Positions 41,120-50,458 of a DNA stretch of 64,000 nucleotides are shown one piece after another (position 1 is the first letter of the stretch; every line of letters starts with the position of its first letter). The stretch spans positions 186,001 through 250,000 of the forward strand of contig NZ_FNIC01000005.1 in the NCBI RefSeq assembly GCF_900103935.1. Reading direction: 5' to 3'. The notes below the pieces were generated by a model that worked only from the letters and a program-made list of their open reading frames with translations, did not search any database and was not told where the DNA came from. The stretch comes from Nocardioides szechwanensis. Lineage in GTDB: Bacteria > Actinomycetota > Actinomycetes > Propionibacteriales > Nocardioidaceae. The position numbers were made by a program, and so were the translations under genes.

Positions 41120-42219
41120 TGGTCAGCCACCTCGATGAGTACCCCATCCACCAGCTGCCGCTCCCGGTCACCTGGGCCGGCAGCAGCGACCGCAACTTCT
41201 ACGACCGCTGCTACTTCAACGCCCACGACCGCACCGGTGACATCTTCGTCATCACCGGCGCCGGCTACTACCCCAACCTCGGCACCAAGGACGCCTTCGT
41301 CCTCGTACGCCGTGGCGACGTGCAGACCGCGGTGCACCTGTCCGACGCGATCGACGACGACCGGCTCAACCAGAAGATCGGCAACTACCGGATCGAGGTC
41401 GTCGAGCCGCTGCGCAAGCTGCGTCTGGTGCTCGAGGAGACCGAGGGCATCGCGATGGACATGACCTGGGAGGGCTCCTTCGACGTCCTCCAGGAGCAGC
41501 GTCACGTCATGCGTGCGGAGAGCCGGGTCACCCTCGACGCCCAGCGCTTCGCCCAGGTCGGCACCTGGGAGGGCACGCTCAGCATCGACGGCGAGGACAT
41601 CGCGGTCACTCCCGACCGCTGGCTCGGCACCCGCGACCGCTCGTGGGGCATCCGTCCCGTGGGCGAGGCGGTGCCGGCGGGAGCGCCGCTGGTCCCGGAG
41701 TTCGAGGGGCTGTGGTGGACCTACGTGCCGATGCGCTTCGACGACTTCGCGATCATCCTGATCCTCCAGGAGGACCCCGACGGCTACCGCACGCTCAACG
41801 ACTGCACCCGGGTCTGGAAGGACGGGCGGGTCGAGCAGCTCGGCTGGCCGCTCGTGCAGATCCACTACACGTCCGGGACCCGGATTCCGACCGGTGCCTC
41901 GATCACCTGCACCACGCCCGAGGGCAAGACCCTGCAGCTCGAGGTGGAGTCCAAGCTCGGCGTCCCGATCCACGTCGGTGGCGGCTACGGCGGCGACTCC
42001 GACTGGACGCACGGCGTGTGGAAGGGCCCGGACTTCACCGAGCGCCTCACCTACGACCTCACCGCCCCCGAGGTGGCCGGGCGCGTGATGTTCGGCGTGA
42101 TCGACCACGTCGGCCGCGCGACCTGCGACGGCGTCGAAGGGTGGGGCCTCTTCGAGCACGGCTGTCTCGGCCGGCACGACCCCAGCGGCTTCGCCGACTG
42201 GTTCACCCTCGCCCCCTGA
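41119..42219 (+). CDS. DUF7064/7065-like (hydroxyneurosporene synthase/AttH-like) protein
   Basis: 366 residues, all-beta character, no signal peptide. YDRCYFNAHDRTGDIFVITGAGYYPN, MDMTWEGSF and RDRSWGIRPVG (near residue 175) are the recognisable elements, matching a family of lipocalin-like double beta-barrel proteins related to hydroxyneurosporene synthase and found beside lipid- and steroid-degradation genes. No catalytic assignment can be made. ATG at 41119 overlaps the phosphotransferase stop by one base, so the two proteins are probably made together. Confidence 0.8.
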   Translation: MVSHLDEYPIHQLPLPVTWAGSSDRNFYDRCYFNAHDRTGDIFVITGAGYYPNLGTKDAFVLVRRGDVQTAVHLSDAIDDDRLNQKIGNYRIEVVEPLRKLRLVLEETEGIAMDMTWEGSFDVLQEQRHVMRAESRVTLDAQRFAQVGTWEGTLSIDGEDIAVTPDRWLGTRDRSWGIRPVGEAVPAGAPLVPEFEGLWWTYVPMRFDDFAIILILQEDPDGYRTLNDCTRVWKDGRVEQLGWPLVQIHYTSGTRIPTGASITCTTPEGKTLQLEVESKLGVPIHVGGGYGGDSDWTHGVWKGPDFTERLTYDLTAPEVAGRVMFGVIDHVGRATCDGVEGWGLFEHGCLGRHDPSGFADWFTLAP

Positions 42220-42256
42220 CCGCGCCCCGACCGTCCGGCACGACCGAAGGAACCCC

Positions 42257-43702
42257 ATGACTCTCGACCGCGACACCTTCTTCATCGACGGCGGCTGGGC
42301 CGCGCCCACCGGGACCGGCAAGCTGCAGGTCGTCTCACCGCACTCCGAGCAGGTGGTCGCCACCGTCCCGGAGGGCAGCACCGGTGACATCGACGCGGCC
42401 GTGGCCGCTGCCCGCCGGGCGTTCGACGAGGGCCCGTGGCCGCGGATGACCCCGGCCGAGCGGATCGCCGCGATCGAGGCGTTCTCCGGGCTGTACGCCG
42501 GCAAGCTCACCGAGATGGCCGAGCTGATCACGATCGAGATGGGCTCCCCGACATCGTTCGCCAACCTCGCGCAGTCGCCCGCGCCGTGGATGCAGATCGA
42601 GGCGTTCCTGACCATCGCCCGGGAGTACCCCTGGGAGTCGACCCGCGTCGGCAACCTCGGCACCCCGGTCATGGTGCGCCACGAGCCGGTCGGCGTGGTC
42701 GCCGCGATCCCGCCGTGGAACGTCCCGCAGTTCACGATCATGTCCAAGGTCATCCCGGCGCTCCTGGCCGGCTGCACCGTCGTGGTCAAGCCCGCACCGG
42801 AGACCCCGCTCGACACCTACCTGATGGCCGAGCTGCTCCAGGAGGCCGGCGTACCCGCCGGTGTCGTCAACATCGTCACGGCCGGCCGCGAGGTCGGCGA
42901 GCACCTGGTCAGCCACCCCGGCATCGACAAGGTGGCCTTCACCGGCTCCACCGCGGCGGGCCGCAAGATCGCCGCGATCTGCGGTGAGCAGCTCAAGCGG
43001 GTCAGCCTCGAGCTCGGCGGCAAGTCGGCTGCGATCGTGCTCGACGACGCCGACCTGGCCAAGACCATCGAGGGCCTGAAGTTCACCGCGCTGATGAACT
43101 CCGGCCAGGCCTGCGTCGCGCAGACCCGCATCCTCGCGAGCCGCGCCAACTACACCAACGTCGTCGACGCCCTCGCCGAGGCCGTGGGCAAGATGGTGGT
43201 CGGCGACCCGGCCGACCCCGCCACCGAGATCGGGCCGATGGTCGCCCAGCGCCAGCAGGAGCGGGTCGAGAAGTACATCGCGCTCGGCCAGGAGGAGGGC
43301 GCCCGTCTGGTCGTCGGCGGCAACGGCATGCCCGACGGCCTCGACACCGGCTGGTACGTCCGGCCCACCGTCTTCGCCGACGTCGACAACGGCATGCGGA
43401 TCGCGCAGGAGGAGATCTTCGGTCCGGTGCTCTCGGTCATCCCGTACGACGACGTCGACGACGCCGTCCGGATCGCCAACGACTCCGACTACGGTCTCGC
43501 CGGCACCGTCTGGACCGGCGACCAGGACGCCGGCCTCGACGTCGCCCGCAGGGTGCGCGCCGGCACCTACGGCGTCAACACCTACACGATGGACTTCGCC
43601 GCCCCCTTCGGCGGCTTCAAGGCCTCCGGCGTCGGCCGTGAGTTCGGTCCCGAGGGCCTCGGCCAGTACACCGAGCTCAAGTCGATCTACCTCGAGTCCT
43701 GA
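42257..43702 (+). CDS. NAD-dependent aldehyde dehydrogenase
   Basis: 481-residue ALDH. Catalytic Cys in NSGQACVAQTRI (near residue 283); catalytic Glu in LELGGKSA (near 250); cofactor site FTGSTAAGRKI; NPPW-type IPPWNVPQF loop. Matches the broad aldehyde dehydrogenase group used in lipid side-chain or alcohol oxidation. Follows the DUF7064-like gene by 37 bp with AAGGAA upstream of its ATG, so it probably shares the KstR-like-controlled transcript. Substrate not determined by sequence. Confidence 0.9.
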   Translation: MTLDRDTFFIDGGWAAPTGTGKLQVVSPHSEQVVATVPEGSTGDIDAAVAAARRAFDEGPWPRMTPAERIAAIEAFSGLYAGKLTEMAELITIEMGSPTSFANLAQSPAPWMQIEAFLTIAREYPWESTRVGNLGTPVMVRHEPVGVVAAIPPWNVPQFTIMSKVIPALLAGCTVVVKPAPETPLDTYLMAELLQEAGVPAGVVNIVTAGREVGEHLVSHPGIDKVAFTGSTAAGRKIAAICGEQLKRVSLELGGKSAAIVLDDADLAKTIEGLKFTALMNSGQACVAQTRILASRANYTNVVDALAEAVGKMVVGDPADPATEIGPMVAQRQQERVEKYIALGQEEGARLVVGGNGMPDGLDTGWYVRPTVFADVDNGMRIAQEEIFGPVLSVIPYDDVDDAVRIANDSDYGLAGTVWTGDQDAGLDVARRVRAGTYGVNTYTMDFAAPFGGFKASGVGREFGPEGLGQYTELKSIYLES

Positions 43703-43711
43703 GGCCCGCCC

Positions 43712-43776
43712 GGAAAGTACGGAACGAAATCGACCTGAAGATGGGAGTTTCGGGTCGATAGCGTTCCGTACTTTCC
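43712..43776. repeat. Interrupted palindrome between convergent genes
   Basis: GGAAAGTACGGAACG (43712-43726) and CGTTCCGTACTTTCC (43762-43776) are exact 15-bp complements, with an inner ATCGACC/GGTCGAT stem (43729-43735, 43753-43759). It begins 10 bp after the aldehyde dehydrogenase stop and ends 5 bp before the stop of the small minus-strand frame, fitting a bidirectional terminator. Confidence 0.7.
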
Positions 43777-43780
43777 CGGG

Positions 43781-43975
43781 TCAGAGCTCCTGGATGGCTC
43801 CGGTGGTGGTGGCGGGCAGGCCGAGCTGGTGGCGCAGGTACGACGTACCGCCGTCGCGCTCGATGCTGGTCTCGGTCCGGCCGATCGTGCGCTCGGAGGG
43901 GAACGCGTGCAGCGCGAACAGCACCAGGGAGACGACCCCGCCGCCGAGGTAGGTGACGTACGAGCCCTCGGTCAC
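43781..43975 (-). CDS. Possible small membrane protein
   Basis: 64 residues from a GTG at 43975 (MTEGSYVTYLGGGVVSLVLF...). One hydrophobic stretch, YLGGGVVSLVLFALHAF, is followed by a hydrophilic end (RTIGRTETSIERDGG, then SYLRHQLGLP). Homology unknown. It fills an otherwise empty 380-bp gap between two plus-strand aldehyde dehydrogenases, and its stop borders a palindrome consistent with a convergent terminator; both favour a real gene, but codon evidence alone is weak. Confidence 0.4.
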   Translation of the reverse strand: MTEGSYVTYLGGGVVSLVLFALHAFPSERTIGRTETSIERDGGTSYLRHQLGLPATTTGAIQEL

Positions 43976-44031
43976 AGCATGGGCGCAACCTACCCAGGGG
44001 CGAGCCGATGACACCTCGCCGGCGTCCACTT

Positions 44032-44047
44032 CCTACCAACCAGTAGG
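44032..44047. promoter_or_regulatory. Short inverted repeat, candidate TetR-type operator
   Basis: CCTAC (44032-44036) and GTAGG (44043-44047) flank CAACCA, 33 bp before the aldehyde dehydrogenase start at 44080. Length and base composition suit a TetR-family site; this is a weak call from one instance. Confidence 0.3.
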
Positions 44048-44079
44048 CACGGGAGACGCTCCTCACATACCCTCGGTAC

Positions 44080-45708
44080 ATGAGCGCCCAGAACCCCACC
44101 TCTTCCGGCGGGGCCAACCCGCTCGCCCAGGGCCCCGCGGACCCCGAGCACGACCCGACCGCGGCCTACGCCCTCGAGCCCGAGTACGTCGAGTCGCTCA
44201 CCGCCCGGCTGCTCGCGACGTCGGGCACCTCGGTGCAGGTGAGCTCCCCGCTCAATGGCGCCCCGTTGGCCCACATCCCGCAGTCCAGTGACGCCGACGT
44301 GGCCGAGGCGTTCGCCCGGGCCCGTCGCGCGCAGGCGGTCTGGGCGCGCACCTCGCTGGACGAGCGCGCGGCGATGCTGCTGCGCCTCCACGACCTCGTG
44401 CTCGACCGCCAGGACGAGATCATCGACCTGATCGTGTGGGAGTCCGGCAAGGCCCGCAAGCACGCCTTCGACGAGCCGCTGCACATCGCGCTCACGGCCC
44501 GCTACTACGGCCGCACCGCCCACCAGCACCTCGACACCCAGCGCAAGCTGGGCGTCGTACCGGGGCTGACCCGGGTCGAGGTCAACCGCGTGCCCAAGGG
44601 TGTCGTCGGGATCATCTCCCCGTGGAACTACCCGTTCACGATGGCCCTCTGCGACGGGCTCCCCGCGCTGCTGGCCGGCAACGCCGTGGTCGCCAAGCCC
44701 GACGCGCAGACCATGCTGTCGGCGCTGCTCGCCGCGCGGCTGCTCGACGAGGCCGGTTTCCCGAAGGACCTGTGGCAGGTCGTGGCCGGTCCGGGGTCCC
44801 AGCTCGGGCCGTCGATCATCGGTCGCGCCGACTACATCTGCTTCACCGGCTCGACCGCCACGGGCAAGCTCGTGGCCAAGGGCTGCGCGGAGCGGCTGAT
44901 CGGGGCGTCGCTCGAGCTCGGCGGCAAGAACCCGCTGCTCGTGCTGCGTGACGCCGACCTCGAGAAGGCGGCGGAGGGCGCCGTACGCGCCTCGTTCTCC
45001 AACGCCGGGCAGCTGTGCGTCTCGATGGAGCGGCTGTTCGTCGCCGACCAGGTCTACGACCGGTTCGTCGAGCGCTTCGTCGCCCGCACCGAGGCGATGA
45101 CCCTGGGCGCCACTCTCGAGTGGGGCAACGACATGGGCTCGCTGATCTCGCAGGAGCAGCTCGACACGGTGGTCGCCCACGTCGACGACGCCGTGGCCAA
45201 GGGGGCCCGCGTGCTCGCCGGAGGCAAGGCCCGCCCCGACCTCGGCCCCTACTTCTTCGAACCCACCATCCTCGAGGGCGTCACGCCCGACATGACCTGC
45301 TTCGGCCACGAGACCTTCGGCCCGGTCATCTCGCTCTACCGCTTCCACGACGAGTCCGACGCGGTGGCGCGGGCCAACGAGGGGCAGTACGGCCTCAACG
45401 CCTCGATCTACAGCCAGGACGGCGCCCGCGCGCGGGCACTCGCCCGTGAGGTCAAGTGCGGCACCGTCAACATCAACGAGGCCTTCGGCGCCACGTTCGC
45501 CAGCATCGACTCCCCGATGGGCGGCATGCGCGAGTCGGGCATGGGCCGCCGCCAGGGCAGCGAAGGCATCCACCGCTACACCGAGTCACAGTCGGTCGCC
45601 ACGCAGCGACTGATCCGCTTCGCCCCGATGTTCGGGATGTCGGACGAGGCCTACGCCAAGATGATGAGCGCCAACCTGCGCCTGATGAAGAAGCTGGGAC
45701 GAGCCTGA
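44080..45708 (+). CDS. Succinate-semialdehyde dehydrogenase-type aldehyde dehydrogenase
   Basis: 542 residues, longer than usual because of a 55-residue N-terminal extension. Core motifs: IISPWNYPFTMALCDGLPALLAGNAVVAKPD, FTGSTATGKLVAKG, LELGGKNPLLVL (catalytic Glu) and FSNAGQLCVSMERLFV (catalytic Cys). The SPWNYP and SNAGQLC variants match the mycobacterial GabD2 (Rv1731) group of NADP-type succinic semialdehyde dehydrogenases (recalled). Last base overlaps the ChoD start, so the two are co-translated, unusual for GabD2. Confidence 0.88.
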   Translation: MSAQNPTSSGGANPLAQGPADPEHDPTAAYALEPEYVESLTARLLATSGTSVQVSSPLNGAPLAHIPQSSDADVAEAFARARRAQAVWARTSLDERAAMLLRLHDLVLDRQDEIIDLIVWESGKARKHAFDEPLHIALTARYYGRTAHQHLDTQRKLGVVPGLTRVEVNRVPKGVVGIISPWNYPFTMALCDGLPALLAGNAVVAKPDAQTMLSALLAARLLDEAGFPKDLWQVVAGPGSQLGPSIIGRADYICFTGSTATGKLVAKGCAERLIGASLELGGKNPLLVLRDADLEKAAEGAVRASFSNAGQLCVSMERLFVADQVYDRFVERFVARTEAMTLGATLEWGNDMGSLISQEQLDTVVAHVDDAVAKGARVLAGGKARPDLGPYFFEPTILEGVTPDMTCFGHETFGPVISLYRFHDESDAVARANEGQYGLNASIYSQDGARARALAREVKCGTVNINEAFGATFASIDSPMGGMRESGMGRRQGSEGIHRYTESQSVATQRLIRFAPMFGMSDEAYAKMMSANLRLMKKLGRA

Positions 45709-47435
45709 TGGGCAAGCACGAGGGTTACGACTACGACGTACTGGTCATCGGCTCGGGCTTCGGCGGCTCGGTGACCGCGCTGCGACTGACCGAGAAGGGC
45801 TACAAGGTCGGCGTCATCGAGGCCGGCCCGCGCTTCGAGGACACCGACTTCTCGTCGGGCACGCTCGACGTCAAGCGCTACCTGTGGGCCCCCGCGCTCG
45901 GCTGCTACGGCATCCAGCGCATCGACGCGGTCCGCGACACCCTGATCGTGGCCGGCGCCGGTGTCGGCGGCGGGTCCCTGGTCTACGCCAACACGCTCTA
46001 CGAACCCCTCGAGCAGTTCTACAACGACCCGCAGTGGTCGGGCATCACCGACTGGAAGAGCGAGCTCGCGCCCTACTACGACCAGGCCAAGCGGATGCTG
46101 GGCGTCGTCCAGAACCCCGTCCACACCCCGTCCGACGTGGTCATGCAGAAGGTCGCCGCCGACATGGGAGTGGCCGAGACCTTCCACCCCACCCCGGTGG
46201 GCGTCTTCTTCGGCGGTCCCGGCCAGCAGCCCGGCGACAGCTCGGCCGACCCGTTCTTCGGCGGCGAGGGCCCGGCGCGCAACGCCTGCCTCAACTGCGG
46301 CGAGTGCATGTCGGGCTGCCGCCACAACGCCAAGAACACCCTGGTCAAGAACTACCTCTACCTCGCGGAGAAGCGCGGCGCCAAGGTGATGCCGCTGAGC
46401 ACGGTGACCCGCCTGCGCCCGCTGGACAACGGCGGCTACGAGGTGACGATCAAGTACACCAAGGCCCGGCGCGCCACCGCGAGCACGACCCGCAAGCTGA
46501 CCGCCGAGCACGTCGTCATGGCCGCCGCCTCGCTGGGCACGCAGAAGCTCCTGCACCGGATGAAGGACGAGGGGTGGCTGCCGCGGCTCTCCGACCGGCT
46601 GGGCCACCTGTCGCGCACCAACTCCGAGTCGATCCTCGGCGCGATCGCGCCCAAGAGCGACACGACCGACTACTCCTACGGCGTGGCGATCACGTCGAGC
46701 TTCCACCCCGACGAGCACACCCACATCGAGCCGGTGCGCTACGGCAAGGGCTTCAACACCATGGCCCTGATGCAGACCGTCCTCACCGAGGGCGACGGCG
46801 ACCGCGCCCGGTGGCAGGTGTGGCTCAAGGAGCTGTGGACGCAGCGCAGCAACGTGCGCGAGCTCTACGACTTCAAGCACTGGTCCGAGCGCACGGTGAT
46901 CGCGCTGGTGATGCAGAGCCTCGACAACTCGATCACCACCTTCGGCAAGCGGGGCCGTCTCACCCGGCGCTGGCACATGACCTCCCGCCAGGGCCACGGT
47001 GCCCCCAACCCGACCTGGATCCCGGTGGCCAACGAGGCCGTACGCCGGATCGCGAGCGTTTTCGGTGGCATCGCCGGCGGCAACATCGGCGAACCGTTCA
47101 ACATGCCGCTGACGGCGCACTTCATCGGGGGCTGCGCGATCGGCACCGATGCCGACAACGGCGTGGTCGACCCCTACCAGCGGGTCTTCAACTACCCCGG
47201 TCTCCACATCGCCGACGGCTCGGCCATCTCGGCCAACCTGGGCGTCAACCCGTCGCTCACGATCACCGCGCAGGCCGAGCGCGCGATGTCGATGTGGCCC
47301 AACAAGGGCGAGCCGGACCCGCGGCCCCAGCTCGGCAGCGACTACGTGCGGGTGACCCCCGTGGCGCCGCACGCACCCGTCGTACCCGAAAGTGCGCCGG
47401 GTGCCCTGCGGCTGCCCATCGTGTCGGTCTCCTGA
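45708..47435 (+). CDS. choD: ChoD-type cholesterol oxidase (GMC oxidoreductase)
   Basis: 575-residue FAD-dependent GMC enzyme. FAD site VLVIGSGFGGSVTALRL (Gly15-Gly20), VAGAGVGGGSLVYANTLY, and a Cys-rich loop at 194-204, CLNCGECMSGC then RHNAKNTLVKNY, also present in M. tuberculosis ChoD (Rv3409c). C-terminal HFIGGCAIG and HIADGSAISANLGVNPSLTI are GMC signatures. Despite the name, whether ChoD-type enzymes act on cholesterol physiologically is debated. In mycobacteria choD follows guaB3 directly; here glpD and the lipid gene set intervene. ATG at 45708. Confidence 0.92.
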   Translation: MGKHEGYDYDVLVIGSGFGGSVTALRLTEKGYKVGVIEAGPRFEDTDFSSGTLDVKRYLWAPALGCYGIQRIDAVRDTLIVAGAGVGGGSLVYANTLYEPLEQFYNDPQWSGITDWKSELAPYYDQAKRMLGVVQNPVHTPSDVVMQKVAADMGVAETFHPTPVGVFFGGPGQQPGDSSADPFFGGEGPARNACLNCGECMSGCRHNAKNTLVKNYLYLAEKRGAKVMPLSTVTRLRPLDNGGYEVTIKYTKARRATASTTRKLTAEHVVMAAASLGTQKLLHRMKDEGWLPRLSDRLGHLSRTNSESILGAIAPKSDTTDYSYGVAITSSFHPDEHTHIEPVRYGKGFNTMALMQTVLTEGDGDRARWQVWLKELWTQRSNVRELYDFKHWSERTVIALVMQSLDNSITTFGKRGRLTRRWHMTSRQGHGAPNPTWIPVANEAVRRIASVFGGIAGGNIGEPFNMPLTAHFIGGCAIGTDADNGVVDPYQRVFNYPGLHIADGSAISANLGVNPSLTITAQAERAMSMWPNKGEPDPRPQLGSDYVRVTPVAPHAPVVPESAPGALRLPIVSVS

Positions 47436-47518
47436 GGCGCCTGCCCGCGGTCTAGACCTTGCCCGGATTGGTGTGGGGAAGCCCGTAACGGGCGCCCTGG
47501 CAGGTCGTTGAGGCCTAT

Positions 47519-47627
47519 GGAACCGGCAACCCATGCTCCCTCCCAACAGCCGGTTCCGTGTCCAGGCGCTGTCCATCAGTTGCGTGGACGATCAGGGCCC
47601 GGCCACCCTCCCTCCCCGGCCGGGCCC
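47519..47627. terminator. Two strong inverted repeats between choD and guaA
   Basis: GGAACCGGC and GCCGGTTCC form 9-bp arms (47519-47527 and about 47550-47558). CAGGGCCCGGCC and GGCCGGGCCCTG form exact 12-bp arms (about 47591-47602 and 47616-47627). The second fits a choD terminator or guaA leader structure. The 80 bp before them are also G/C-structured (GGGGAAGCCCGTAACGGGC). No known riboswitch could be matched. Confidence 0.5.
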
Positions 47628-47660
47628 TGACCCATCTCTGGAGATCGATAGGCTGACCGC

Positions 47661-49244
47661 ATGACGCAGCCTGGAGAGCACGACCTGGTCCTGGTGGTGG
47701 ACTTCGGGGCGCAGTACGCGCAGCTGATCGCGCGCCGGGTGCGCGAGGCGCGGGTCTACTCCGAGATCGTGCCGCACCACATGCCGGTCTCCGAGATGCT
47801 GGCGCGCAACCCCAAGGCGATCGTCCTGTCCGGTGGCCCGGCGTCGGTCTACACGCCCGACGCGCCGCAGCTCGACCCGGCGCTGGTCGACGGGCGGGTG
47901 CCGGTCTTCGGCATCTGCTACGGCTTCATGGCCATGGCGCAGGCGCTGGGTGGCGAGGTCGCCCACACCGGCCAGCGCGAGTACGGCCGCACGCAGGTCG
48001 AGGTGCTCGAGCCGGGCACGCTGCTGGCCGCCGTACCCACCACGCTCACGTCGTGGATGTCGCACGGCGACGAGGTGGTCAAGGCGCCGGAGGGCTTCAC
48101 CGTCAACGCGAGCTCGCCGCGCGCGACCGTGGCCGCGTTCGAGCACGTCGAGCGCCAGCTGGCCGGCGTGCAGTGGCACCCCGAGGTCATGCACAGCGAG
48201 CACGGCCAGGCCGTGCTCGAGCACTTCCTGATCGACATCGCCGGCTGCCGGCCGACCTGGACGATGGTCAACATCGTGGAGGAGCAGATCGACAAGATCC
48301 GCACCCAGATCGGCGACCGCGGCCAGGCCATCTGCGGCCTCTCCGGCGGCGTCGACTCCGCCGTCGCCGCGGCGATCGTCCAGCGCGCGATCGGCGACCG
48401 TCTCACCTGCGTCTACGTCGACCACGGGCTGATGCGCAAGGGCGAGACCGAGCAGGTGGAGCGCGACTTCGTCGCCGCGACCGGCGTCGACCTCAAGGTC
48501 GTCAACGCCGAGAAGCAGTTCCTCGACGCACTGGTCGGGGTCAGCGACCCCGAGGAGAAGCGCAAGATCATCGGGCGCGAGTTCATCCGGGTCTTCGAGA
48601 CCGCCGAGGCCGAGATCCTGGCCGACGCCGTGTCCGGCGACGACGGCGACAAGGTCGCCTTCCTGGTGCAGGGCACGCTCTACCCCGATGTCGTCGAGTC
48701 CGGCGGCGGGGCCGGCGCCTCCAACATCAAGTCCCACCACAACGTCGGGGGCCTGCCCGACGACCTCGAGTTCGAGCTCGTCGAGCCGCTGCGCACCCTC
48801 TTCAAGGACGAGGTCCGTCTCATGGGCGAGCAGCTCGGCCTGCCCGCCGAGATCGTGCACCGCCAGCCGTTCCCCGGACCCGGTCTGGGCATCCGGATCA
48901 TCGGCGAGGTCACCCGCGAGCGGCTCGACATCCTGCGCGAGGCCGACGCGATCGCCCGCGAGGAGCTGACCCGGGCCGGCCTCGACCGCGACATCTGGCA
49001 GATGCCGGTCGTGCTGCTCGCCGACGTCCGCTCCGTCGGCGTCCAGGGTGACGGCCGCACCTACGGCCACCCCGTCGTGCTGCGCCCCGTCACCTCCGAG
49101 GACGCCATGACCGCCGACTGGGCGCGCCTGCCCTATGACGTCATGGAGCGCATCTCGACGCGGATCACCAACGAGGTCAGCGAGATCAACCGGGTGACCG
49201 TCGACGTCACCTCGAAGCCGCCCGGCACCATCGAGTGGGAGTAG
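47661..49244 (+). CDS. guaA: GMP synthase (glutamine-hydrolysing)
   Basis: Converts XMP to GMP using glutamine and ATP. 527 residues: class I amidotransferase domain about 1-200 with nucleophile Cys86 in [12 protein letters not shown] and [13 protein letters not shown] for the His/Glu; ATP pyrophosphatase domain from about 220 with P-loop [15 protein letters not shown]-terminal dimerisation domain ending [20 protein letters not shown] at 47661. Completes, with guaB, the guanine branch in this window. Confidence 0.97.
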   Translation: MTQPGEHDLVLVVDFGAQYAQLIARRVREARVYSEIVPHHMPVSEMLARNPKAIVLSGGPASVYTPDAPQLDPALVDGRVPVFGICYGFMAMAQALGGEVAHTGQREYGRTQVEVLEPGTLLAAVPTTLTSWMSHGDEVVKAPEGFTVNASSPRATVAAFEHVERQLAGVQWHPEVMHSEHGQAVLEHFLIDIAGCRPTWTMVNIVEEQIDKIRTQIGDRGQAICGLSGGVDSAVAAAIVQRAIGDRLTCVYVDHGLMRKGETEQVERDFVAATGVDLKVVNAEKQFLDALVGVSDPEEKRKIIGREFIRVFETAEAEILADAVSGDDGDKVAFLVQGTLYPDVVESGGGAGASNIKSHHNVGGLPDDLEFELVEPLRTLFKDEVRLMGEQLGLPAEIVHRQPFPGPGLGIRIIGEVTRERLDILREADAIAREELTRAGLDRDIWQMPVVLLADVRSVGVQGDGRTYGHPVVLRPVTSEDAMTADWARLPYDVMERISTRITNEVSEINRVTVDVTSKPPGTIEWE

Positions 49245-49272
49245 TCCGCGTCGATCCGGTTACCGTGACTGG

Positions 49273-50379
49273 GTGAGTCCTCTCGGGAACCCTCGTCGTA
49301 CCGCCCTTCTCGTGGCCGGCTGTGCCATGGCCCTCGTGCCGACGCTGGCCGGAGCCGCGACCATCAACGGGACGGCAGGCAACGACAAGCTCTACGGCAC
49401 CAACAACGCCGACACGATCAACGCACGGCCCGGTGACGACCGCGTCTGGGGGCGGGGTGGCAACGACTCCATCTCGGGCGCGGATGGCAACGACCGCCTC
49501 GACGGAGGCTTGGGCGCAGACAAGCTCGGTGGCGCTCTCGGCAACGACGTGAGCATCGGTGGCCCGGGCAACGACTCCATCAGCTCCGGGCCCGGCAACG
49601 ACGTCGCGGACGGCGGCGGTGGCGACGACACCTTCAACCTGGGGCCGGGCAACGACCTGGCCGCCGGCGGGGCCGGCAACGACCACATCAGCACCGGTCC
49701 AGACGACGACACGGTCACCGGGGGAGACGGCAACGACAAGGTCAACCTGGGCCCGGGCGTCGACACGGTCGACGGCGGGCTGGGTCGCGACTTCCTCCAG
49801 GGACTCGACGACGCCGACGTGATCCACGGCGGGCCCGGGGACGATGTCGGATCACAGCCCGCCGACCCCAAGGTCGACCCGGATGCCTTCCTCCTCGGCG
49901 GCGGCGGACCCGACCGGCTGTACGGCGATGGCGGAGACGACTCGCTGGCCGGCGGCGACGGCAACGACCTGGTCGTGGGTGGCGAGGGCAACGACCACCC
50001 GCAGGGCGGACCCGGTGACGACGAGGTCCACGGCGACGTGGGCAACGACGAGCTCGACGGCGACCTCGGCGACGACCTCCTCTACGGAGGCCCGGGCGGC
50101 GACGTCGACATCACCGGCGACGAGGGCGAGGACACGATCTACCCGGGCGACGGACCGGACCAGGTCTACGGCGAGGAGGGCTACGACCATGTCTTCGCCA
50201 CCGACGACGGCGTCCGGGACCTGATCATGTGCTACGGCGTCCCCGGGACTCCGCCGCCGGGCTCGGGTGGGTTGTTGACCTACGTCGGCGGCGAGGACCC
50301 CCTGGACCAGGTGATCGGATGCGACGTCGAGGTCCAGAACGCGACGACCGCGCTCATGCGCCACTACCGCCTCTGGTGA
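49273..50379 (+). CDS. Secreted RTX-type calcium-binding repeat protein
   Basis: 368 residues. Signal peptide about 1-28 (RRTALLVAGCAMALVPTLAGA), then some twenty nonapeptide-like repeats of the GGxGNDxL type from residue 33 (GTAGNDKLYG, GRGGNDSISG, GADGNDRLDG, GGEGNDHPQG) that form a calcium-stabilised parallel beta-roll. A short end domain has two Cys (LIMCYGVPG, VIGCDVEVQ). No catalytic domain and no type I secretion genes are present; the Sec signal implies export as in other actinobacteria. Role unknown. GTG start 28 bp after guaA. Confidence 0.88.
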   Translation: MSPLGNPRRTALLVAGCAMALVPTLAGAATINGTAGNDKLYGTNNADTINARPGDDRVWGRGGNDSISGADGNDRLDGGLGADKLGGALGNDVSIGGPGNDSISSGPGNDVADGGGGDDTFNLGPGNDLAAGGAGNDHISTGPDDDTVTGGDGNDKVNLGPGVDTVDGGLGRDFLQGLDDADVIHGGPGDDVGSQPADPKVDPDAFLLGGGGPDRLYGDGGDDSLAGGDGNDLVVGGEGNDHPQGGPGDDEVHGDVGNDELDGDLGDDLLYGGPGGDVDITGDEGEDTIYPGDGPDQVYGEEGYDHVFATDDGVRDLIMCYGVPGTPPPGSGGLLTYVGGEDPLDQVIGCDVEVQNATTALMRHYRLW

Positions 50380-50458
50380 TCCCCGGTCGCGGCCGTTTGC
50401 CCGGACCGACAGTGGGGAACCGGGTCGGTACGACGCCCGCCTCACGAAGGAGCAGAAC

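Noticed and set aside
47436..47660. A known riboswitch (c-di-AMP, cobalamin or SAM class) before guaA
   Set aside because: Short resemblances such as GGCAACCC and GGGGAAGCCCG were seen, but the conserved cores of these classes could not be aligned.
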